Counted from the first letter of the stretch, positions 1 through 8,724 are shown. The stretch is 42,391 nt of DNA from Richelia sp. CSU_2_1 (GCA_012034575.1 JAAUPF010000043.1:1-42391), one strand, 5' to 3'. Notes: generated by a model from the letters alone, not told the origin. Translations and numbers: made by a program.

Positions 1-206
1 TGCCAGAGGTTTTCTCGGAGAGCATCTAATTTCTGGGATTTTGCATAATTTTCTGAAATTTCCCAGATATATAAGTAGGAGGCTGCAATGCGGCTTCTGT
101 GGACTGAACTCTTGGTGAGTGCGATCGGTGCAAGCTTTGCTATGCAAAATTTTTGCCTAGTAGCTGGTAGTTGTAGACAATAAATACAGTAAGGAGGAAA
201 CAGTAT
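1..206. other. Leader region before first gene
   Basis: No gene is visible here. A short inverted repeat, TCTGGGA at 32-38 and TCCCAGA at 61-67, could be a weak hairpin, perhaps the 3' end of a gene outside the window. A clear Shine-Dalgarno AAGGAGG at 191-197 serves the ATG at 207. I cannot assign a promoter. Confidence 0.4.
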
Positions 207-650
207 ATGGGATGGAGTGATTGGTATGAATGCAGTTTTGACAGCAATGGCAAGATAGATCTCAGACCAGTAGAGAAGTATGCACCTAACCAGCCTGGAA
301 TTTATGCGATCGCCATGAAAGATGCAGATATCGGTGACTATGTTGTTCAGTACATTGGAATGTCTACAACAAGTATGTGGAAAAGGCTTAAAGCTCATTT
401 TACAGGAAACGGAAACAAGTACATTAAGACAAGATTAGAGCAAAAAAAAGATAAACATAGAACAATGGAGAAAGTTAATGCTTTGTATTTTATGTATTTA
501 GAAACCTCGAAAGATCAGGCTAGAGGTATGGAATCTCTTTTTGTACGTGGTACTGTACCGATTGGAAACGTTCAGCAAAAGTTAAGCCAGTCATGGCTGC
601 CCCGAGATTTGCGAGATACCGAAGTTGAAGTTGAGCTAGATGACGATTAG
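207..650 (+). CDS. GIY-YIG nuclease-like protein
   Basis: A 147-residue protein. GIY at 31-33, YIG at 49-51, Arg60 in WKRLKAHF and a possible metal-binding Glu109 follow the order of a GIY-YIG endonuclease core. The C-terminus is short and acidic (VEVELDDD), and there is no obvious DNA-binding domain. GIY-YIG proteins cut DNA in repair, restriction and mobile elements, but the substrate cannot be read here. The start is supported by AAGGAGG nine bases upstream. The next gene follows after 48 bases on the same strand with its own SD, so it probably belongs to the VWA-PP2C-kinase operon. The fold call is moderately sure and the function is unknown. Confidence 0.7.
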   Translation: MGWSDWYECSFDSNGKIDLRPVEKYAPNQPGIYAIAMKDADIGDYVVQYIGMSTTSMWKRLKAHFTGNGNKYIKTRLEQKKDKHRTMEKVNALYFMYLETSKDQARGMESLFVRGTVPIGNVQQKLSQSWLPRDLRDTEVEVELDDD

Positions 651-698
651 GCTTTGCTATTAATTACAAGTTTTTAACCAGTTCTTAAGGAGACACAA

Positions 699-1364
699 AT
701 GCCATTAGATATTGAATTCGCAGAAAACCCTGAGCCACGCTGTCCAGTTGTGCTGCTCCTAGATACATCTGGCTCCATGTCAGGTGAGCGAATAGATGAA
801 TTAAATGCAGGATTAGCTACTTTCAAACAAGCAGTGCAGCAAGACAGAAAAGCATCGTTGCGCGTAGAAGTAACAATCATAACCTTTGATAGTTATGTGA
901 AAACTGTGCAAGACTTTATCACAATCAATCAGTTTTATCCCCCAAAACTCATAGCTTCCGGTTCTACCTCAATGGGTCAAGGCATTGAATCAGCACTTAA
1001 TCAGCTAGAAAGTAGAAAAGAAACTTATAACAGGTATGGTATTCCTTGTTATAAGCCACGGATAATTTTAATTACAGATGGCGGACCAAGTGATGGCGAA
1101 TATTGGAAAACTGCGGCACAGCGTGTGAGGCAGGAGGATGCCGAGGGCAATTTCCTTTTCTATGCAGTTGGAGTTGAGGGAGCTGACATGAACATACTCA
1201 GACAAATCGCTACGCTTGATAAACCGCCCGTCATGCTCAAAGGATTAAATTTTAAGCAATTCTTTAAGTGGCTATCTGACAGTATGGTGATGGTATCACA
1301 AAGCACAATAGGTGAACAAATTTCGCTGCCTCCTATTGATGGATGGGCGCAAACAAATGCTTAA
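699..1364 (+). CDS. VWA domain protein, TerY-like
   Basis: A 221-residue protein that is almost entirely one von Willebrand factor A domain. The MIDAS motif is complete: DTSGS at 22-26, Thr90 in SGSTSMGQGIE and Asp127 in LITDGGPSDGE. There is no signal peptide or TM segment, so it is probably cytoplasmic. Small solo VWA proteins of this form, next to a PP2C phosphatase and a kinase, are the TerY component of TerY-P triads associated with Ter-type stress systems. The VWA probably binds a phosphoregulated partner through its metal; this is family knowledge, not seen. SD AGGAG lies at 688-692. The PP2C gene starts 14 bases after its stop. Confidence 0.85.
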   Translation: MPLDIEFAENPEPRCPVVLLLDTSGSMSGERIDELNAGLATFKQAVQQDRKASLRVEVTIITFDSYVKTVQDFITINQFYPPKLIASGSTSMGQGIESALNQLESRKETYNRYGIPCYKPRIILITDGGPSDGEYWKTAAQRVRQEDAEGNFLFYAVGVEGADMNILRQIATLDKPPVMLKGLNFKQFFKWLSDSMVMVSQSTIGEQISLPPIDGWAQTNA

Positions 1365-1378
1365 TAGGAGACTGAATT

Positions 1379-2246
1379 ATGCAATGGCAAGCTGTTAGTT
1401 GTAGTTCCGCAGGAACTTATCACATAGATCGAGACATTCCCTGTCAAGATGCCGCAAAGTATGAAACTGATTCTGGCAATCAAATTATCATTGGCGCGGT
1501 GTCAGATGGTATGGGCAGTGCTAGGCAATCGCATATTGGTTCTAGATTAGCAGTAGATACAGTAATCTCTGAACTCAAGAGTATGATTTCTTGCCAGGAT
1601 CAACTAAAAAATGATGAAGAACTGCGCGAAACTTTTCTTAGCATCTTAAGAAGAGTGCAAGATGCGCTCAAAAAAAAGGCAAAAAAAGAAGGTTATTCAG
1701 TAAAAGATTTAGGTTGTACTTTACTGGCTTTTGTCGCAACTCCAAACAGGCTGGCAGCGATGCAAGTTGGTGATGGACAAATTGTGGTACGCATGAAAGG
1801 TGGAAATTACGAACTCCTTTTCATGCCAGACAAAGGCAAATATCCTAATGAAACGACCCCTGTTACTTCTTCCCATGCCTTCAAGGTGATGAAATTTTGT
1901 CTCCTGTCAGGTTGTTACGAGTTTATTTGTGCAGCAACCGATGGTATTGAAAATATATCTCTAGTAAAAACTGAAATTTGGAAACCTTTTGAGGGATTTT
2001 TTAAACCTTTAGAAGAACAAATAATGCTGTCAGCAAATACCCTAGCTGATAAGGAGAAGGAAATTGAGCATTTTTTTAAACTCTGAAAAGATCAATAATA
2101 ACACTGATGATGACAAGACATTATTATTATGTGCATACAGTGACTTCACTAATGTTCAAAACACTGTATATCAGAATAGATTAGAACCTGAAACAGCAAA
2201 ACAACCATCTACAATACCGGAAACAGTCCAACCATCTACACCGTAG
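1379..2246 (+). CDS. PP2C-family protein phosphatase (frameshifted)
   Basis: Metal-dependent Ser/Thr phosphatase, probably opposing the kinase encoded downstream. The first segment (1379-2086) has the PP2C motifs DGMGSARQSHIGS, DLGCTLLAF, QVGDGQIVVR and CAATDGIEN. It stops after HFFKL. The missing last motif (FLNSEKINNNTDDDKTLLL, with the terminal metal-binding Asp) lies in the next frame up to 2246. Removing one T from the T7 run at 2071-2077 joins the two into about 288 residues, ending in a Pro/Thr-rich tail. SD AGGAG is at 1366-1370. An indel error in the run is most likely; +1 slippage at T7AAAC or a true mutation is possible. Confidence 0.85.
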
Positions 2247-2262
2247 GAGTCAAAAAAATAAT

Positions 2263-2445
2263 GTGCGTAAGAAGTTCTTAGAGAGAGCTACAGTGATAAC
2301 TATTGCAGTAGGTTTGACATTATTTTTCTGGTTAATAAAAACATTCCTGCCTGGAACTTTAGGTATCATTGTTTTCTTTATATTTAGTTTAGCTGTTATT
2401 TCCTATATTTGGTTTCTTATATCCCAAAAAAATAAACTACTATGA
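2263..2445 (+). CDS. Small two-TM membrane protein
   Basis: About 60 residues read from a GTG. Two hydrophobic segments (around residues 9-29 and 32-53) are separated by a short loop, with a positive N-terminus (MRKKFLER) and C-terminus (QKNKLL), so both ends are probably cytoplasmic. It follows the PP2C gene, whose stop overlaps the only SD-like sequence (TAGGAG, 2244-2249). It overlaps the kinase start by four bases (ATGA), indicating translational coupling. An ATG at 2261 is in another frame and closes after six codons. No family recognised. It may anchor or regulate the neighbouring membrane-spanning kinase, which is inference from position. Confidence 0.55.
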   Translation: MRKKFLERATVITIAVGLTLFFWLIKTFLPGTLGIIVFFIFSLAVISYIWFLISQKNKLL

Positions 2446-4828
2446 CACGTTTAAAATGTTCAGAGACGAATGAGTGGATTGACTTAGGCAAAGAGATTAG
2501 TAACAGTGGCGAAGGGAGGATATATCAAACAAGTAAGCCAAGGTTTTTAGCCAAAATTTACCATACAATCACCCAAGATAAAATCGATAAATTACAGGTG
2601 ATGGTGCAAAACCCGCCTGCCGATCCTACGCTATCGAAAGGTCATGTTTCAATCGCATGGCCCAAGTGTCTGTTACAAGATAGCTATGGCAAAAGCTTAG
2701 GTTTTTTAATGCCAGCTATTAGCAATGGACAGACGCTAATCAATATATATAGTCCATCTCTTCGCAAAACAATGGCACCTGGACTTAACTGGTATTATCT
2801 GCATACCACAGCGATCAATATTGCCTCTATCGTTCAGGCTCTTCATGCAAAACAGTATGTGGTGGGCGATCTGAAACCTGATAATTTGTTAGTGACTCCT
2901 AATGCGTATGTTTCTATTATCGACACAGATTCATTCCAAATAGTCGATACGCGAACACAAAAAATTTATCACTGCCCCGTAGCATCTCAAGAATATACAC
3001 CTAGAGAGATGCTTGGTAAAAACGTACAAAATGTAGATAGGTCAAAATTTCAAGATCACTTCGGACTAGCTGTAATCATTTGGAATTTACTGTTTGGCGA
3101 TCATCCTTTTTCTGGACAATGGTCAGGAAGTGGCAACCGACTCAATATCGATCAACTAATTGAGCAGGGATGGTGGATGTATGGCTCAAGCTCTCAACTG
3201 CGTCCTGGTAAAAACTCAATACCTCTAAATATCATACATCCTGAACTTCAGCAATTATTTCGTAAATGCTTTAATGACGGTCATAATAAACCTGATGCTC
3301 GACCTAGTGCAGCCGATTGGGAAACAGCATTGAGACAGGCTATTTCAGAATTAACTCAATGTTCAGTGGAGTCGGGGCATCACTATGCAAAAGTTATGGT
3401 AAGTGTTATTGGTGCGAAAGAAAGCGGCAGCTTAATGGTTATGATATGTTTGCAAGTCCTCCCGGTATGCCAAAACTTACAGTGTCACCGATAACAAATA
3501 AAAATCCAATAAAGCAGCAACAAGTGCAGCCTGTAAAGCAACAGGTGCAGCCTATAAAATCAGTTGTAACTCCTGTCAATTCGTCACCAGTACAACATCC
3601 CCCAAGCCCAAAGAAAATAAAAACTTTAATAGGTACAGGAGCAATTGTGTTAATCTTAAGTGCTATTGCTTTACCTTCATTTCTCAATCAAGCCAACAAA
3701 GCAAAACAATCTGAAGCCAAACAATATGTAGGTTCAATGAATCTAGCGCAACGAACTTTTTTTGCAGAAAAAACTTCTTTTGGTAGTAAAATTAGTGATT
3801 TAGGACTGGGAATAAAAGAAGAAACAAACAATTATAAATACACGATTTCTAAACTCTTAAACGATTCAGTAGTGGTGGCTGTTGCACAGCCAAAACAATC
3901 TAACCTAAAAGGTTATGTGGGTATTGTACTGGCAAGTGAACCAGATATGAAATTACCTAACGTTACTACTTCAAGTCTTTTTTGCGAACAATCTCAACCT
4001 TCAACTTTTTTCCCCGATCTATCACAAGTTGTTAGTAAAAAAAACGATGGAGGTCATAATGTTAACTGTCCAGCAGGTTATGTGTTGATTTCAGTTCAAC
4101 ATCCCTCACCTAACTCAAGTCCTAAAGAAGAAGAGCGATCGCAAACTAATTCACCTACACCCTTGGTTTCAGAGGAACGAGTAAACTTTGATAAAGGTAG
4201 TACACAAAAAACAATTAGTAGCAATGTAGTAACAAATCAAAGAAAACGCTACTTACTAAACTGCGGTAGCGGACAGCGCATGACTGTGCGAATCAGACAG
4301 GGAAATATTAATATTGCTATTATTTCTCCTAATGGTCAAACAATTGGTAATGCTGTGAATGTCGCACACCAATGGCAGGGTAAACTGCCAAGCGATGGAG
4401 ATTATATTATTGAAGTTTCTGCACAGAATCAGTCAGACTACGCGCTCAATATTGAAGTTTTACCTTCAACAAATACTCCGGTGAGTTCGACACCTGAGCA
4501 AACTCTCAAGAGTTTTTATGAACTTACAGTCAAAGATAATAAGGCAGCCGGGAAAAAATTTACAACTGATAATTTCAGAAATAAATACCGTTCAACAGAT
4601 ACAGACAATCAAAAAACATTTGTCAGCAAATTTAATTATATCGAAGTTATTGACACGAAGCCTATGGACAAATCGCCGACTAGAGCGATAATAAGAGCTT
4701 GGTTGCGTTATTCTTTTAAAGATGGCAGCCCAGCAGCCTGTGAATATAGAGATTTTACTCTTGTACTCAATAATAATAATTTTTTAATAGATGAGAGTGG
4801 CGAACCAACTCAAGAATCTTGTCCTTAA
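2442..4828 (+). CDS. Ser/Thr kinase-zinc ribbon-pilin-like fusion (frameshifted)
   Basis: Two overlapping frames make one protein of about 795 residues if one A is added to the A4 run at 3389-3392 (residue 317). The N-terminus is a kinase: GEGRIY loop, AKIYH lysine, VGDLKPDN catalytic loop, and DTDSF in place of DFG. A zinc ribbon spans the break: Cys307, His313/314, then SYGKCYWCER with Cys322 and Cys325, a hallmark of TerY-P kinases. A Gln/Pro-rich linker leads to one TM (about 396-415, ending ALPSFLNQANKAKQSEAKQY) and a cyanobacterial pilin-like G/H domain. A PPC-like beta domain and a C-terminal globular domain (about 690-795) follow. Topology suggests a cytoplasmic kinase with an envelope sensor. 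The joined motifs make a sequencing indel the simplest explanation. Confidence 0.85.
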
Positions 4829-4858
4829 AAAGCAGCTAGGTGAGGAAATTCATTTTCT

Positions 4859-5230
4859 TTATACTGTTCCAGCTTGCCATCTGTAGCCATTTTCTCTGCC
4901 CCACTGTATCCACGCTTCAGCCATTTGTTTGAGCCGCCCGCGCTGTTCGGATTTAACAGGATTAGCACCTGTAATTGCTTGCAATGCCCAAAACCAATGC
5001 TCCGGTTCTTGCTCTAATTCTCGCAGAATCAGGGGAACAACTGCTTGACCCATACCGATAATTCTTTGGTATGCTGGGTGCATTGACATTTTAGTAACTA
5101 AGGACATCATACCTGTTTCGCGCCGCCATTGTTCTGCCAGCTCTAAGAAAGTTGCTTCTATTTCTGCTGTTTCCAAAATCGGGTATGAGAAAGTAGCATT
5201 TAGCCCGGAAGTTTTGTAAGTTTTTTCCAT
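4859..5230 (-). CDS. Conserved cyanobacterial protein, function unknown
   Basis: A 123-residue, mostly helical soluble protein. The core (FLELAEQWRRETGMMS, TKMSMHPAYQRIIGMG, VVPLILRELEQEPEHWFWAL, QAITGANPV) matches a small protein family I recall as common in cyanobacteria and some mobile elements. No catalytic motif is evident; the paired helices resemble a HEAT-like repeat. GAGG lies about 12 bases upstream of the ATG. It converges on the kinase-pilin gene, so it is not part of that operon. No function assigned. Confidence 0.7.
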   Translation of the reverse strand: MEKTYKTSGLNATFSYPILETAEIEATFLELAEQWRRETGMMSLVTKMSMHPAYQRIIGMGQAVVPLILRELEQEPEHWFWALQAITGANPVKSEQRGRLKQMAEAWIQWGRENGYRWQAGTV

Positions 5231-5433
5231 TGACTTTATACCTCGCTGTTTTCTGAAAATATTACTTTTTTATAATCTACCGTATTTGAGGATTTCTTTA
5301 ATCGTTCTGCCTCGGCTTCTTGGGCTGCTATATCTGATTCGATCGCCCCTTTATAAGTAGGGATGAGCGATCGCCCTTCCGTAAAAAGTGCGATATAATG
5401 CTACGCTAACCTCATTAGATAGGAGCGATGAAG

Positions 5434-5982
5434 ATGAATAACTATAGCAATTTTAGAATCTATTTAGAAGAGCCTAATGGCGAAAAATATGTCGATCCGC
5501 CAGATGACTCATTAGGAGAACTTTCGCATTTTGAATTAGGTCTGAAGCTGTTTTGCTTTGAGTGCGATCGCCCCGTATCAATAGAAATCGGTGAAGAAAA
5601 ACTTAAAGTCTTTTTAGACCCCGATATCTGTATGCTCCTAGAAGATGAACTCCCCCAAAAACTGAGCGATCTATCCCAAGACAAACCCATCCAAATAGAA
5701 TTTGTTGAAAGTGTTTGCATCATTTTGGAATTACAGCCATTAGCCAACGATCGAATTAGCTGTAATTTTAAAGAATTTGGATATTTATCTCCAAACCAGT
5801 TTACCCTAAAATCCCGAAATCAACACTTTCAACTGAATAAAACTCAAGTTATTGCAGAGTTAAAAGAATTTGTAGAACAACTGATGCAACTGGCGATCGA
5901 TGGCGGCTACATTACCCCAGAAGAAAAGCAAGAATTCCTGAAGCCACTCCGCGAAATTGTGCCTGCTTCGGCTATCTCCTAA
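5434..5982 (+). CDS. Hypothetical protein
   Basis: An acidic soluble protein of about 182 residues with no family I recognise. The N-terminal half is predicted beta-rich (FRIYLEEPNGEKYV, IEIGEEKLKVFLD). The C-terminus is helical (VIAELKEFVEQLMQLAID, TPEEKQEFLKPL). There is no signal peptide, TM segment or conserved Cys/His cluster. Two in-frame ATGs exist; the one at 5434 is eight bases from AGGAG (5421-5425), while the one at 5428 is only two bases away, so I chose 5434. It stands alone, divergent from the gene at 4859-5230. HIP1-type GCGATCG sites occur inside and around it. Confidence 0.6.
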   Translation: MNNYSNFRIYLEEPNGEKYVDPPDDSLGELSHFELGLKLFCFECDRPVSIEIGEEKLKVFLDPDICMLLEDELPQKLSDLSQDKPIQIEFVESVCIILELQPLANDRISCNFKEFGYLSPNQFTLKSRNQHFQLNKTQVIAELKEFVEQLMQLAIDGGYITPEEKQEFLKPLREIVPASAIS

Positions 5983-6074
5983 TCAAGGCGATCGCCCTCT
6001 ATCGGCCCGTTATTTTCATTGTTTCGGGAGTGAAGCAGCCGAGTCATAACTTTTTGCGATCGACCGAATTCGAT

Positions 6075-6116
6075 CCAATTCCCAATTCCCAATTCCCAAT
6101 TCCCAATTCCCAATTA
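6075..6116. repeat. Heptanucleotide STRR (CCAATTC)n
   Basis: Six consecutive 7-base units: five CCAATTC and one CCAATTA. This is the short tandemly repeated repetitive sequence type known from filamentous cyanobacteria. It lies between the hypothetical gene ending at 5982 and the psb34 terminator. Confidence 0.9.
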
Positions 6117-6128
6117 TCAATAAATACA

Positions 6129-6162
6129 AAACCATGTTTCTTGACGCAGGAAAACATGGTTT
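6129..6162 (-). terminator. Hairpin downstream of psb34
   Basis: An 11-bp perfect stem (AAACCATGTTT at 6129-6139, AAACATGGTTT at 6152-6162) with a 12-base loop, 38 bases past the psb34 stop. Read on the minus strand the stem ends in TTTTG and an A/T-rich stretch, so it can serve as an intrinsic terminator, though the U-tract is weak. Confidence 0.6.
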
Positions 6163-6199
6163 GTTAAGGGTTATTTAAAGTTTGTATTTCAACCTGTGT

Positions 6200-6364
6200 T
6201 TACACAGCAGAAGCCACAACCACCAAAAAGATAACTAACACCGCCCCGGCAATGCCTAAAAAGATGTAGTTCCGCTGTTGGTCCTTGTTGGGAGGTTCAG
6301 CTTGGTACATCTTCGGCTCTCTGGCAAAGTTGTTCAAACGTCCGTCGTCGTCGGTATAAGGCAT
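6200..6364 (-). CDS. psb34: Photosystem II assembly protein Psb34
   Basis: A 54-residue gene read directly from the minus strand. The protein begins MPYTDDDGRLNNFAREPKMY and continues QAEPPNKDQQRN into one TM helix (about residues 33-52, FLGIAGAVLVIFLVVVA). The GRLNNFA..PK.Y.AEPP motif followed by one C-terminal TM is characteristic of Psb34 (the ssl1498 family), a thylakoid protein that binds CP47 during photosystem II assembly and competes with high-light-inducible proteins. GAGG lies 12 bases upstream of the ATG. It is monocistronic, with a hairpin downstream, and is separated from thiG by about 90 bases. Confidence 0.85.
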   Translation of the reverse strand: MPYTDDDGRLNNFAREPKMYQAEPPNKDQQRNYIFLGIAGAVLVIFLVVVASAV

Positions 6365-6433
6365 TAGCAAAAAATCCTCAATGTTTCTGATTTTTACAAC
6401 TTTACCAAAAAATTGAGTATTGTTACCGAGCCC

Positions 6434-6454
6434 TCAACTGTCAACTGTCAACTG
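6434..6454. repeat. STRR (TCAACTG)x3
   Basis: Three perfect 7-base units directly abut the thiG stop codon (6456-6458). The same heptamer family recurs at 31542-31590. Confidence 0.8.
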
Positions 6455-6455
6455 T

Positions 6456-7484
6456 TTAGGAGACGATCGTACCTGTTTGTGGGGAAGAGGCGATCGCGTA
6501 ATCTTTAATCGGCATCCTGCCTGCTAAGTACGCTAAACGGCCGGATTCTGCTGCCATTCCCATTGCTTTCGCCATTGCTGGGGAATTCTGGGCATTCGCG
6601 ATCGCGGAATTGATTAGCAGTGCGTCAGCGCCCATTTCCATTGCTTGGGCTGCTTCGCTGGGAGTGCCGATCCCCGCATCGACTACCACGGGAATTTTAG
6701 CGTTGTCGATAATGATTTGAATGTTAGCAGCATTTTTGATCCCCTGCCCGGAACCGATGGGGGAACCTAAAGGCATCACCGTAGCACAGCCGGCTTCTTC
6801 CAAGCGTTTTGCTAGCAATGGATCGGCGTTGATGTAGGGCAAAACAGCGAATCCTTCTTTAACTAATTTTTCTGCTGCTTCTAAAGTGCCGATCGGATCT
6901 GGCAGTAAATATTTAGGATCGGGAATCACTTCTAGTTTGACAAAATTATTGTCTTCTTGCCCTAAAAGTTTAGCCATTTCTCTTCCCAAACGAGCAACTC
7001 TAATTGCTTCTTCCGCAGTTTGACAGCCGGCAGTATTCGGCAGCATCCAAATTTTAGTCCAGTCGAGAGCTTCTGCCAATCCTTCATGTCCGGGAGCTTT
7101 TGTTTGCACTCGGCGCACGGCTACAGTAACAATTTCGCACCTGCTAGCGTTGATACTTTGCTGCATTTCTTCAATGCTGCGGTATTTTCCGGTTCCAGTC
7201 ATCAAGCGCGAATGAAATGTTTTGCCGGCGATAACTAAAGGTCGATCGACAGATGGCATTTCTGTATCTACTGGATAGCCAAAAATGCTGTACTCTAAGG
7301 CTTCTTCCCACTGCTTTCTGCCGCCCATCATTGCTTCAAGCTGCCAACCTTCTTTGATGGTTAGATCGTCGCGGGTAACAGCATATAAAATTTGCCCTAC
7401 AGTAATTAGTTTAGCGTCTCGCGGCATATTATTTTTCAACCCGCACTCTACGATTTCTTTAAATTCGCTGAAATGGTCTTCCAT
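6456..7484 (-). CDS. thiG: Thiazole synthase ThiG with N-terminal extension
   Basis: The ThiG domain runs from Met76 (7259) to the end, about 267 residues, the normal full length. It makes the thiazole phosphate of thiamine from deoxyxylulose phosphate, ThiS thiocarboxylate and dehydroglycine. The Schiff-base lysine is in [35 protein letters not shown] and [13 protein letters not shown] are typical. The open frame continues upstream without a stop; residues 1-75 ([12 protein letters not shown]..., [20 protein letters not shown]) are not normal ThiG. I chose 7484 because AGGGAAG precedes it; 7259 has no SD, and an outer ATG exists at 7535. It may be a fused small domain, or an overlapping gene read in frame with thiG. 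Confidence 0.9.
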   Translation of the reverse strand: MEDHFSEFKEIVECGLKNNMPRDAKLITVGQILYAVTRDDLTIKEGWQLEAMMGGRKQWEEALEYSIFGYPVDTEMPSVDRPLVIAGKTFHSRLMTGTGKYRSIEEMQQSINASRCEIVTVAVRRVQTKAPGHEGLAEALDWTKIWMLPNTAGCQTAEEAIRVARLGREMAKLLGQEDNNFVKLEVIPDPKYLLPDPIGTLEAAEKLVKEGFAVLPYINADPLLAKRLEEAGCATVMPLGSPIGSGQGIKNAANIQIIIDNAKIPVVVDAGIGTPSEAAQAMEMGADALLINSAIANAQNSPAMAKAMGMAAESGRLAYLAGRMPIKDYAIASSPQTGTIVS

Positions 7485-8043
7485 TTTGCCAGTCTTCCCT
7501 TGTAATGATTTGAATTTGTTTGCTGTTGCCGACAAAAATTATTTTTTTAATCTGGTTTTGGGTATCCCAAAACAGACCTTGTTTGATACCAGCATTAATT
7601 TTCCATGCCTCATAATTTTCTCGGTTAATGTGAAAAATAACTGCTGATACACCTTGATTTTTTGCCCTGCTGATTCCTTCTTGAACTCGATACCTAATGT
7701 TTCTCGTAGATTCTGTTAACTCCTTAAATTCGCAAATCTCTCCGTCAATCTCAGCATCGGGCGTTCTCACCCCCTCTGCTGCTTTTTCGCTCAATAGTGT
7801 AACTCTCTTTCCCATTTTAGCCAAAACTTCCGACACAAAACTTTCGGAATAATTAAGATTGTGGTCTTGATGGATGAGTACAAAGCCACCGGCTACCTCA
7901 TCAAAATAATACCGTCGATATTCGGGTTCTGCATTTTCGTAGATGGCTTTGCTTTGTTGGATGTATTCTGGATTCACCGCTATTGTACTATTAATGAACT
8001 TCGATCGAGTAAAATTAACTGCATGAAAGCAAATGTCGCGCAA
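7459..8043 (-). CDS. CdiA-C-like nuclease domain protein (orphan toxin?)
   Basis: Up to 194 residues. The C-terminal half reads [20 protein letters not shown], then [17 protein letters not shown] and a helical [20 protein letters not shown]. The pattern (PDA..(D/N)G...E.K, followed by R..I..A..QG...I) matches the CdiA C-terminal tRNase group of PD-(D/E)XK-like toxins. There is no secretion or filamentous domain, so it is an orphan module. It overlaps the start of the ThiG-fused small domain by 26 bases in another frame, suggesting coupling, as in toxin/immunity pairs. The start is uncertain: ATG 8043 overlaps the divergent Crp gene by 21 bases; GTG 7977 is an alternative. Toxicity is inferred. 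Confidence 0.6.
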   Translation of the reverse strand: MRDICFHAVNFTRSKFINSTIAVNPEYIQQSKAIYENAEPEYRRYYFDEVAGGFVLIHQDHNLNYSESFVSEVLAKMGKRVTLLSEKAAEGVRTPDAEIDGEICEFKELTESTRNIRYRVQEGISRAKNQGVSAVIFHINRENYEAWKINAGIKQGLFWDTQNQIKKIIFVGNSKQIQIITREDWQNGRPFQRI

Positions 8044-8724
8044 CTTGCTGAAATTTGGATCTTTGCCAGCTTAAACAGCACTGAATTAGAGCGATTGCAA
8101 GAACATACAGCAATTCGCACTTACCGACAGGGAGAAGTTGTGATGTATGAGGGCGATCGCATCCCGGAAAAATTATACACTCTGGCGATCGGTTCTCTGC
8201 GAGTAACAAAAATTGGAGCGGCGGGCAAAGAAACTATTCTCCGTACTTTGTCGGCGGGAGATATTTTTGCCGCCCCTGCTTTACTGGGAAATGGTATTGC
8301 CCCGGCAACAGTAACGGCAGAAACTGACTCTCAAGTTCTTACCACAGATCGGGAAGTTTTGCTCGCAGCAATTGGGGAAAATCCCGAAATTGCTTTGCGA
8401 ATTTTGACTGTTTTTAACCAGCGGTTGCAGTTACTTCACCAAACCGTGCACGGTTTGGTATCGGAAAGGGCGATCGTCCGTTTGGCGAGATTTATTCATT
8501 ATTTTTGTAGCGAACAAAGTACGCAGGTTGTGGAGAATCGCGTAGCTTTGACAAAGCGGTTTTCGTACTATCAAATTGCTCGAAGCATCGGCATTACCTA
8601 TGAGGAATGCGTGCGGTTGTTTAAGAAACTTAAGCCTGTTTTAGCTTACAGTCGGGGCGGTAAAATTATAGTGCTAGATTGGGAAAGGTTGGGGGCGATC
8701 GCCTCCGGAGAAGAAATAGATTAA
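8023..8724 (+). CDS. Crp/Fnr-family transcriptional regulator
   Basis: A 233-residue protein. An N-terminal cyclic-nucleotide-binding beta-roll (FASLNSTELERLQEH, YRQGEVVMYEGDRIPEKLYTL) is followed by a dimerisation helix and a C-terminal winged HTH (FSYYQIARSIGITYEECVRL). The phosphate-binding segment reads GDIFAAPALLGNGIAPATV and lacks the Arg-Ser pair of true cAMP receptors, so it probably senses something else or nothing. The ATG at 8023 fits the domain start; the frame is open further upstream, but that part is unrelated. It is divergent from, and slightly overlaps, the toxin-like gene, which it may regulate (inference). Confidence 0.85.
   Translation: MKANVAQLAEIWIFASLNSTELERLQEHTAIRTYRQGEVVMYEGDRIPEKLYTLAIGSLRVTKIGAAGKETILRTLSAGDIFAAPALLGNGIAPATVTAETDSQVLTTDREVLLAAIGENPEIALRILTVFNQRLQLLHQTVHGLVSERAIVRLARFIHYFCSEQSTQVVENRVALTKRFSYYQIARSIGITYEECVRLFKKLKPVLAYSRGGKIIVLDWERLGAIASGEEID

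Noticed and set aside
2064..2246. Separate 60-residue gene after PP2C
   Set aside because: Its sequence is the missing C-terminal PP2C motif, so it is the frameshifted end of that gene.
3387..3393. Canonical -1 ribosomal slippery site in the kinase gene
   Set aside because: GCAAAAG in this register does not allow tandem re-pairing of both tRNAs, so an indel is more likely than programmed -1 shifting.
6075..6116. CRISPR-like repeats in the heptamer runs
   Set aside because: Perfect back-to-back 7-base units without spacers are STRR.
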